Shown in pieces: positions 24,837 to 29,920 of a DNA stretch of 29,920 nt. A program made the translations under genes and the position numbers. Origin of the DNA: an uncultured Lachnospiraceae bacterium (lineage in GTDB: Bacteria > Bacillota > Clostridia > Lachnospirales > Lachnospiraceae); NCBI GenBank assembly GCA_910579645.1, contig CAJTVK010000044.1, positions 1 through 29,920 on the forward strand. The letters run 5' to 3'. Each line of letters starts with the position of its first letter. Positions within the stretch are counted from its first letter, which is position 1. A model generated the notes under the pieces. That model did no database searches and was not told the DNA's origin. It saw only the letters and a program-made list of their open reading frames with translations.

Positions 24837-26549
24837 CTACTCCTCAGCCGCCGCTTTCCGGCCATTGATTTCGCGAAATATGCGCATATCGAATTTTGCT
24901 TCCCTTTCATAGGTATACAAGCCGTTGACTTCCTGCTCCACGTCATAAAGCTGAGTATAGCAGAATCCGAACATACGCGGGTTGTCCAAAAATACATCCG
25001 TAAGCCTCCGGTAACGTTCCAGAAATTCCTCTTTCGTCTTTGGCGTTTCCCCGTACCCCCAATCCCGCTCCTGGGCAGACCTCGTATCCCAGCGGATACC
25101 GCCGTATTCACTGACAAATACCGGAACTCCCTTTACCGGGGTCTGCCGTTCCGGGTGAGTATCCCTCAATTCCCCGCCGGCCTTGAAAGAGGCATAATGC
25201 TCCGCCAAAAGTTCCGGGTTCTGCTCATAATCATGCAGGTCGTAAATATCCGTCACCACATGATAGCTTCCGCTTGTATCAATGCAAGGCCTCGTGGAGT
25301 CAAACAGCTTGGTTGCCTGGTATACCACTTTCAGAAGGCTTTCCTCCTGCTTTCTCCCCTCATAGTCCCAAGTCTCGTTAAACGGACACCACCCGATAAT
25401 GGCCGGATGATTAAAATCCCTTTCCAAAATCTCCATCCACTCCGGCAGAAACGCCGCCAACGCCTCCGGCCTGCTATAATCCAGCCCCCAGCAGCCATGT
25501 TCTTCCCAGACCAGATAGCCCAGCCTGTCACAGCAATAAAGATAACGAGGTTCAAAAATCTTCTGGTGCAGCCTGGCTCCGTTATATCCTGCCTCCTGTG
25601 AAATCCGGATATCCCTTTCCAATGCTTCTTCCGAAGGCGCGGTATATATCCCGTCAGGATAATACCCCTGATCCAATACCAGCCTCTGAAATACAGACTT
25701 CCCGTTTATCAATACTTTTTCCCCGTCAATCCGTATTTCTCTCATGCCGAAATAGCTTTTCACACAATCCTGGCCGAAACGCAGTTCCAAATCATACAGC
25801 CTGCCATGCCCCGGCTCCCATAAATGAGTTTCCGCCAACGGCACCGTCACCATCACTGTCCGTCCCGTGCTCTGCGCCTGTACGCACCCGCAGGCCCTTC
25901 CCTCATAAAAAGCCTTCGCCTTCAGCACTCCCGCCCCCTGTACCTGTGCCTTCACAGTCAGCGTACCGTCCGCAATATTCGGATAATACTGCACGGAACA
26001 AATATAATTTTCCGGCACATATTCCAGCCAGACCGTCTGCCAGATTCCCGTGACCCTAGTATAATTGCATCCCGTCGAGAAATAATCCGGACTCTGCTTT
26101 CCCCTTGGCTGTAAGCCGCACCTCACATCATCCTGTGCACATACCACCAGACTGTTCTCCCCTTCCTCCAGAAAATCCGTGATATCAAACATAAAAGAAG
26201 AATAACCTCCGCAATGCTCCCCCACCGTTTTCCCGTTCACCCAGACACTGCACCGGTAATCCACTGCCCCGAAATGAAGAAGCACTCTGTTCCCATACAG
26301 TTCTTTTTTTAACATCAGGTTTTTCTCATACCATACCGCAGGCATGAAATCCACCTGCCCAATCCCGCTCAAGCTGCTTTCCGGGCAAAAAGGCACAATA
26401 ATCTTCTCCGGAAATTCTTTTTTTTGGTATAATTTCCTATCTTTTCCACTATTTCCGTAATCAATATAAAAATTCCACTCCCCGTTCAGATTCGTCCAGT
26501 TTTCCCTCATCATCTGCGGCCGGGGATGCTCCGGTCTTGGCATCGTCAT
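24837..26549 (-). CDS. GH2-family glycoside hydrolase
   Basis: The 570-residue protein has the GH2 order: a sugar-binding jelly roll (about 15-180, with LNGEWNFYID), an immunoglobulin-like domain (about 185-275) and a TIM barrel (about 280-560). The acid/base is E392 in WCPFNETWD and the nucleophile is E481 in VFVSEYGG. It lacks the extra C-terminal domains of LacZ and is close in size to beta-glucuronidases and short beta-galactosidases. No signal peptide is present. AGGAGG precedes the ATG at 26549 by 10 bp. It is the first gene of the minus-strand series and lies 15 bp from the LplB-like permease gene. Placing a hydrolase gene ahead of the importer is less common. Confidence 0.92.
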   Translation of the reverse strand: MTMPRPEHPRPQMMRENWTNLNGEWNFYIDYGNSGKDRKLYQKKEFPEKIIVPFCPESSLSGIGQVDFMPAVWYEKNLMLKKELYGNRVLLHFGAVDYRCSVWVNGKTVGEHCGGYSSFMFDITDFLEEGENSLVVCAQDDVRCGLQPRGKQSPDYFSTGCNYTRVTGIWQTVWLEYVPENYICSVQYYPNIADGTLTVKAQVQGAGVLKAKAFYEGRACGCVQAQSTGRTVMVTVPLAETHLWEPGHGRLYDLELRFGQDCVKSYFGMREIRIDGEKVLINGKSVFQRLVLDQGYYPDGIYTAPSEEALERDIRISQEAGYNGARLHQKIFEPRYLYCCDRLGYLVWEEHGCWGLDYSRPEALAAFLPEWMEILERDFNHPAIIGWCPFNETWDYEGRKQEESLLKVVYQATKLFDSTRPCIDTSGSYHVVTDIYDLHDYEQNPELLAEHYASFKAGGELRDTHPERQTPVKGVPVFVSEYGGIRWDTRSAQERDWGYGETPKTKEEFLERYRRLTDVFLDNPRMFGFCYTQLYDVEQEVNGLYTYEREAKFDMRIFREINGRKAAAEE

Positions 26550-26878
26550 CCCAACTCTTCCTCCTGACTGAATAATTTTTCTCTTTCTTTCTCTTTTTTC
26601 TTTATATCCTATATTTTAACGATTTATTGCATAGAGTCTGTTTCAATTAGCACTGCACATGTATAAAATAATCCTGTTTTTATCTTTTTTAGGCAAAAAT
26701 AGTTGAAATATACTTCATATTTTATATAATTTATACAAAAGATAGGATGATGACAGCAAATATTTAAGCAGGACAGAAGAAGTTTCAGACAAGAATGGCA
26801 GCTGCTTAATTACAAATCACAACGGCAGCCGACAAAGCAGACACACCAAAAAATTCACACCGGAAAGAGAGTTTTATT
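26550..26878. other. Divergent regulatory region between GH2 and AraC genes
   Basis: This 329-bp AT-rich region has no gene. It holds the promoter of the AraC gene and must contain the start of transcription of the GH2-led series. On the minus strand TTGAAA (26641-26646) has no -10 at proper spacing, which suits an activator-dependent promoter. No convincing catabolite-response element was found by eye. Confidence 0.6.
26703..26730 (+). promoter_or_regulatory. Promoter of the AraC-family regulator gene
   Basis: TTGAAA (26703-26708) and a perfect TATAAT (26725-26730) are 16 bp apart, in a very AT-rich stretch. This leaves a leader of about 140 nt before the regulator start. Confidence 0.6.
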
Positions 26879-27706
26879 ATGTCAGATATTTACAGAACAG
26901 CCAGGGAAACGCATTATTTCTGCCTTGGGCCTAATTCCTTTGAATTTTCCCCCTTTTCCTCAGGCATTACTTATGCTGACCCCAATTATCATATTATGCG
27001 CCCCAACGGAGATCACTATGTATTTGAATATGTCACAAACGGCCATGGCTATGTATATTTCAACGGGCAGAAAATACGCTTGGGCCCCGGTGCAGCCTAT
27101 ATCCTCCACCCCTGCACCTACCACCACTATTACTCCGATCCCCATGACCCGTGGACCAAAATATGGCTCAACGCCCGGGGAATACTGGTTCAGCACCTGC
27201 TTTCCGATTACCATTTAAACATCAACTGCTATGTGGAACATCTCCAAAGCAGCCAATACCTTTCCGGGGCTTTGGATATAATGAAAGAAGACCCAATCCG
27301 CTGCAAAAGCGAACTGGCTCTCCTGCTCCATCACCATATCCAATTGTTTTCGGATGCCATGCTGAAACACCAGAAAAAAGAAACCCCCGCACTGGCCATG
27401 AAAAGCTTCATTGAAGAAAATATTAACCATGCCCTTGGCATTGACGAGATTGCCTCTCATGCCCACCTCTCCCGCTCCAGAGCCAACTTTGTGTTTAAAA
27501 GAGAATATCAGGTAACGCCCTACCGCTATTACCTCTCCCTCCGGCTGGAAGCCTCCATGAACCTGCTGCGCGAGACCACCATGACCATTCAGGAAATATC
27601 CTACCATCTGGGTTTTTCTGACTATCACCATTTTACTGCCTTCTTCAAAAAATGGTGCGGAGTATCCCCCACCCAATACAGGCAGGACAACGAAAAGCTG
27701 CAATAA
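26879..27706 (+). CDS. AraC-family transcriptional regulator
   Basis: This 275-residue regulator has an N-terminal cupin-like sensing domain (about 25-150, with a histidine-rich stretch PCTYHHYYSDPHDPW) and two helix-turn-helix motifs at the C-terminus (about 175-272): GIDEIASHAHLSRSRANFVFK and TIQEISYHLGFSDYHHFTAFFKK, then GVSPTQYR. It is transcribed away from the GH2-led series, so it most likely activates that series when the imported glycan or a breakdown product binds the sensing domain. The ribosome site before the ATG (GGAAAGAGAG) is modest. The family is certain; the effector is unknown. Confidence 0.93.
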   Translation: MSDIYRTARETHYFCLGPNSFEFSPFSSGITYADPNYHIMRPNGDHYVFEYVTNGHGYVYFNGQKIRLGPGAAYILHPCTYHHYYSDPHDPWTKIWLNARGILVQHLLSDYHLNINCYVEHLQSSQYLSGALDIMKEDPIRCKSELALLLHHHIQLFSDAMLKHQKKETPALAMKSFIEENINHALGIDEIASHAHLSRSRANFVFKREYQVTPYRYYLSLRLEASMNLLRETTMTIQEISYHLGFSDYHHFTAFFKKWCGVSPTQYRQDNEKLQ

Positions 27707-27712
27707 AGCACT

Positions 27713-27913
27713 TTACGCAAAGACACCTTTTCCAAGACCGGAAGCGGAAAACTTAGTCTTAGCCCCCATCTCACGGGCTTTCTCCCGCAGCTTGTCAGGC
27801 TCCGTCCCCGTGGCTCCTGACACCGCAGCCTCCTTACTCATGCCGGAATCAAAATCCGAAGCAATCTTCACAGCCGCTGCCACACAGCGCATAACTGCTT
27901 TTAACCCCTCCAC
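27713..27913 (-). CDS. Small hypothetical protein
   Basis: A 66-residue reading frame starts at a GTG (27911-27913), preceded by GGGAG at fair spacing. The protein has an amphipathic N-terminal helix (GLKAVMRCVAAAVKIASDF), then a Ser/Gly/Lys-rich stretch (SGMSKEAAV, KLREKAREMGAKTKFSASG). I recognise no family. It converges on the AraC gene with a 6-bp gap. An opposite-strand frame of similar length overlaps it, so it may also be chance or the tail of a decayed accessory gene. Confidence 0.4.
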   Translation of the reverse strand: MEGLKAVMRCVAAAVKIASDFDSGMSKEAAVSGATGTEPDKLREKAREMGAKTKFSASGLGKGVFA

Positions 27914-28096
27914 CGTTATCTCCCAGGAACAAACGGACCGGGAATTTGGATTCAGCTCCGCAGACTATGAAGAAACGGACGGCATTGAATTTGAATGAGC
28001 CGGGATGTCAAATACCTTTTCGTGTGAATGAATATGTTAGGGAACTCCCGAATGATGTGATTTAAGAACTGTGATGCCATATAAGAATAGTTTAAA

Positions 28097-28178
28097 CTGT
28101 AACGATTTCAAAATTAGGTATGCTATGGGCGGTCGGATACTGCCGCCCATAGCATACCTAATTTTGAAATCGTTACAG
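28097..28178. repeat. Perfect 36-bp inverted repeat with 10-nt loop
   Basis: Arms at 28097-28132 and 28143-28178 are exact reverse complements over all 36 bases, with the 10-nt centre TCGGATACTG. Imperfect pairing continues a few bases outwards (TTAA on both sides after one mismatch). No T-tract follows on either strand, and the arms are far longer than needed for a terminator. Candidate explanations are a palindromic mobile element, a protein-binding site or a structured RNA. Confidence 0.95.
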
Positions 28179-28390
28179 CTTAATTGCGTATACCGGAAAG
28201 CCTCAAAGGAGGAATCTAAATTATTTGCAGCAGGTCTGAAAGTCTCGCCTTGCGAAAGAGCAAAGAGAAGCCATCCTGCAATAGACCGAATCCATCCATG
28301 CCTAGAATGCCGCCTACACCATGATGGTATTCCGTATGGCAATGCAGCACCGTTTTTCCCTGCATGTACAACTGGCTAATTTCAGGTGAC

Positions 28391-28439
28391 AGAAAACCGG
28401 CGGTATTCCAAGCCATTCAAGTTTATGAAATACCGCCAG
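28391..28439 (-). terminator. Possible terminator downstream of the immunity gene
   Basis: On the minus strand CTGGCGGTATT pairs with AATACCGCCGG (with one G-T pair) around a 21-nt loop, then TTTTCT follows. It lies about 130 bp after the immunity gene. The loop is long, so the assignment is moderate. Confidence 0.45.
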
Positions 28440-28566
28440 CACTGTATTTTTCTTTAATATTCAAGAGAAATATCCCCCCTATTCCCCCTTGGTGCGTACC
28501 ATTGTTACATGGAGTTAGGAGAGTGTCAAGGAAAATAAAAACAAAACTGTTAGGTATTTATGTCTG

Positions 28567-29004
28567 CTAATCCTCTAAAGTCTCTTTTAAAGAAAAAATA
28601 TAATTCATTGGCTTTTTGCAATATTGATTTGCCTTTGAATTTTTCATAGCCTCTAGCAAATTCTCTACTTTGGGAGCATAAACCATATCTCCTACAAGAA
28701 ACATTGCACCAATTTCTTGTACATATTCAACCAATAAAATAAATTTTGTTTTTGTCAACTTTCGCAGATCTAATCGACAATCAATTTCATCCAGTATGTT
28801 ATTTACATAAATGAACTCTATACACGTTTCATCTGTTTTCCCATACTGGATAATGTCTTTTGACCAACTTTTTTCCCGTTCAAGGAATGTAATTTCATGA
28901 AATGGCTGCGTCTCGCCTTTCCATGAAATTATCTCACTACGACTTAATCCGTCAATATTTACTCTTGCAGGTATAATATTGCATTGAAACTGCCATATTG
29001 CCAT
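28567..29004 (-). CDS. Probable immunity protein of the orphan toxin cassette
   Basis: This 145-residue cytoplasmic protein begins 17 bp after the toxin gene, with AGGAGGAG before its ATG. It has no signal peptide or membrane helix. It starts MAIWQFQCNIIP and is rich in acidic and aromatic residues, like many small immunity proteins. I do not recognise the exact family. Position immediately downstream of a polymorphic-toxin C-terminal domain is the main reason for the call. It looks complete even though the toxin reading frame is split, as expected for orphan cassettes that still neutralise toxins from kin. The AT-rich composition differs from the GC-rich pre-toxin region. Confidence 0.6.
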   Translation of the reverse strand: MAIWQFQCNIIPARVNIDGLSRSEIISWKGETQPFHEITFLEREKSWSKDIIQYGKTDETCIEFIYVNNILDEIDCRLDLRKLTKTKFILLVEYVQEIGAMFLVGDMVYAPKVENLLEAMKNSKANQYCKKPMNYIFSLKETLED

Positions 29005-29021
29005 TGTTACTCCTCCTGTTT

Positions 29022-29597
29022 TTACTCAAACCATAGTAAATCATCAATTGTATTGTATCCTGCGTATGGCAAATCAACTTTTTCAATAGGAACCTCTGTT
29101 AATCCTAATTTCTTAGCTGCCAACAATCTATGATGCCCATCCACTACATACATTCGCCCATTATATTCCACATATTTTATTGGTTCTTGAATACCATTCA
29201 TTTTAATATCATCCATTAAGGCATTCATTTTGTTTTTACTTAATGTCTGCGAATGGGTAGGTTGTAAGTCAAAAGGATTGGTTTTACTAGCAGTTTCAAA
29301 TGCTCCTAAACCACCCTCACTCTTCCGAATCCCATCAGTCAGCGCACTCACAGCTTTCCCGGTCCCATAAAAGCATGCCCCGGCCAGCCCATTCGTCACC
29401 GCGCCCACTGCCACATCCGTCAGGAAACTCTTCAGGCTAAACCCAGCTTTCTGCCTTCTCCGGGCCGGCACATTCATCCTCTGCGCCGCAGACTGGTACC
29501 CACGCCCTGCCGCGTAACTTACCGCCTGCCGGAACGGGCTCGTCTTCCTGCATGCACTGCCCGGCGAGCGTCTTCCGCCGTAAGGCTGTCGCCGCAC
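29022..29597 (-). CDS. Polymorphic toxin C-terminal region with ParB-like domain
   Basis: The frame is 191 codons long from a GTG at 29597, but genuine coding in this frame probably begins near SACRKTSPFRQAV (about 29560). It continues with an Rhs-type pre-toxin segment (GFSLKSFLTDVAVGAVTNGLAG). The C-terminal domain of about 80 residues is ParB/sulfiredoxin-like: NPFDLQPTHSQTLSKNKM, then MYVVDGHHRLLAAKKLG with the DGHHR motif. Such domains occur as putative nuclease or nucleotide-hydrolysing toxins at the ends of Rhs/WapA proteins. A sharp GC drop begins at about position 29350, where the variable tip starts. The upstream part of the gene is in another frame. An immunity gene follows. Confidence 0.7.
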   Translation of the reverse strand: MRRQPYGGRRSPGSACRKTSPFRQAVSYAAGRGYQSAAQRMNVPARRRQKAGFSLKSFLTDVAVGAVTNGLAGACFYGTGKAVSALTDGIRKSEGGLGAFETASKTNPFDLQPTHSQTLSKNKMNALMDDIKMNGIQEPIKYVEYNGRMYVVDGHHRLLAAKKLGLTEVPIEKVDLPYAGYNTIDDLLWFE

Positions 29598-29886
29598 CGA
29601 CCCCCGCGCTCCTGCCGACGGCGCTCTTAAGGCTCCCGAACGGGTTCGTTCCGTAGATCAGGCCGCTGGCCGCATTGTTCAGGCCGCTTGTGAAACTCTC
29701 GCCCCAGTCCACCTTCCCGCCGACTATCTTCTGCTCCAGCGCATTACCGGCCATGCCTGCCACAAAATCCGCCGCCCCTCTACCACTGGCGCATCCGGCC
29801 ATGCAGATACATTCTAAATCACCCTCTTGCAGACATGCCCATACATGGCACAGGTACTTCGCATGTTCCGAAGCATCGTATTTCAT
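29437..29886 (-). pseudogene. Rhs-type pre-toxin fragment, frame-shifted upstream part of the toxin gene
   Basis: From an ATG at 29886 the frame encodes a segment with the glycine/alanine-rich pre-toxin pattern of clostridial Rhs proteins (AADFVAGMAGNALEQKI, SGLNNAASGLIYGTNPFGSL). Similarity ends at about 29565, after which the Rhs-like sequence goes on in the next frame (29022-29597). Removing one base from a GGG run (minus strand, 29560-29562) would join both parts into 287 residues. An in-frame TAA lies shortly before the ATG, so there is no long Rhs core in this frame. A TATAAT hexamer at 29895-29900 is too close to the ATG for an ordinary leader. This looks like an orphan, decayed toxin cassette. 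Confidence 0.6.
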
Positions 29887-29920
29887 TTCCTAAAATTATA
29901 CCACTTTTTTCTTTAAGATC

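Larger units (their letters stand above)
27914..28566. other. Accessory intergenic stretch with palindrome, no recognisable gene
   Basis: These 653 bp contain no frame that I can assign. Frames of about 100 codons on both strands cross the large palindrome at 28097-28178 and read the same peptide pattern from both arms, which marks them as structural shadows. No transposase, terminal repeats or target duplications could be seen. Confidence 0.6.

Noticed and set aside
26600..26700. Minus-strand promoter with TTGAAA for the GH2-led series
   Set aside because: No -10 hexamer lies 16-18 bp from it. Activator dependence is possible but not shown.
27792..27998. 68-codon frame on the + strand
   Set aside because: It overlaps the minus-strand small ORF, has no ribosome binding site and no recognisable features. 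Either could be chance, but the minus frame has the better start.
28037..28379. Overlapping frames of about 100 codons on both strands across the palindrome
   Set aside because: Both owe their openness to the inverted repeat and read the same peptide pattern from the two arms. No ribosome site or family resemblance.
1..29920. CRISPR arrays, tRNA or rRNA genes, intact insertion sequences
   Set aside because: No regularly spaced repeats, cloverleaf-like sequences or transposase genes were seen on either strand.

Overview
The window looks like a chromosomal segment of a Gram-positive anaerobic Firmicute, most likely a Lachnospiraceae-type gut clostridium. The grounds are moderate GC content, strong AGGAGG-type ribosome binding sites, a lipoprotein sugar-binding protein of the LplA/DUF3502 type, many intracellular glycosidases, and BceAB/BcrAB-style resistance modules. 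This placement is an inference from gene content; no rRNA or tRNA gene is present.

Region 1 (1-9769) holds two cell-envelope stress modules that converge on each other. On the + strand a response regulator and histidine kinase (overlapping by 4 bp) are followed by an ABC ATPase with an altered signature motif, a strong intrinsic terminator, TGTAAC direct repeats that look like an operator, an 862-residue double-FtsX permease and a second, canonical ATPase. On the - strand a second regulator/kinase pair (9769-8160) is followed by a BcrA-like ATPase and an ABC-2 permease (7925-6260), with TGTAAG direct repeats in between. Both have the layout of antimicrobial-peptide or lantibiotic sensing and detoxification systems.

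Region 2 (9770-11310) holds an orphan four-helix membrane protein and a YaeR-like VOC protein. Copies of a GC-rich, roughly 30-bp repeat flank the membrane protein gene.

Region 3 (11311-27706) is a glycan-utilisation locus. A divergent AraC-type regulator (+) faces a - strand gene series: GH2, LplB-like permease (with about 200 extra N-terminal residues), LplC-like permease, solute-binding lipoprotein, GH3, GH20, GH127, a glycerophosphodiester phosphodiesterase and GH36. None of the hydrolases has a signal peptide, so the model is import of a branched oligosaccharide followed by cytoplasmic dismantling. The phosphodiesterase, whose start lies inside the end of the GH127 gene and which is followed 2 bp later by GH36, suggests a phosphodiester- or glycerophosphate-containing substrate. 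Two intercistronic hairpins may set expression ratios.

Region 4 (27707-29920) is accessory DNA: a small unknown ORF, about 650 bp without a recognisable gene that contains a perfect 36-bp inverted repeat (10-nt loop), and an orphan polymorphic-toxin cassette. The cassette has an Rhs-type pre-toxin region split by an apparent 1-nt insertion from a C-terminal ParB-like domain, followed by a probable immunity gene. The most novel-looking items are this cassette with its palindrome, the phosphodiesterase-containing glycosidase series, and the ATPase with the degenerate signature.
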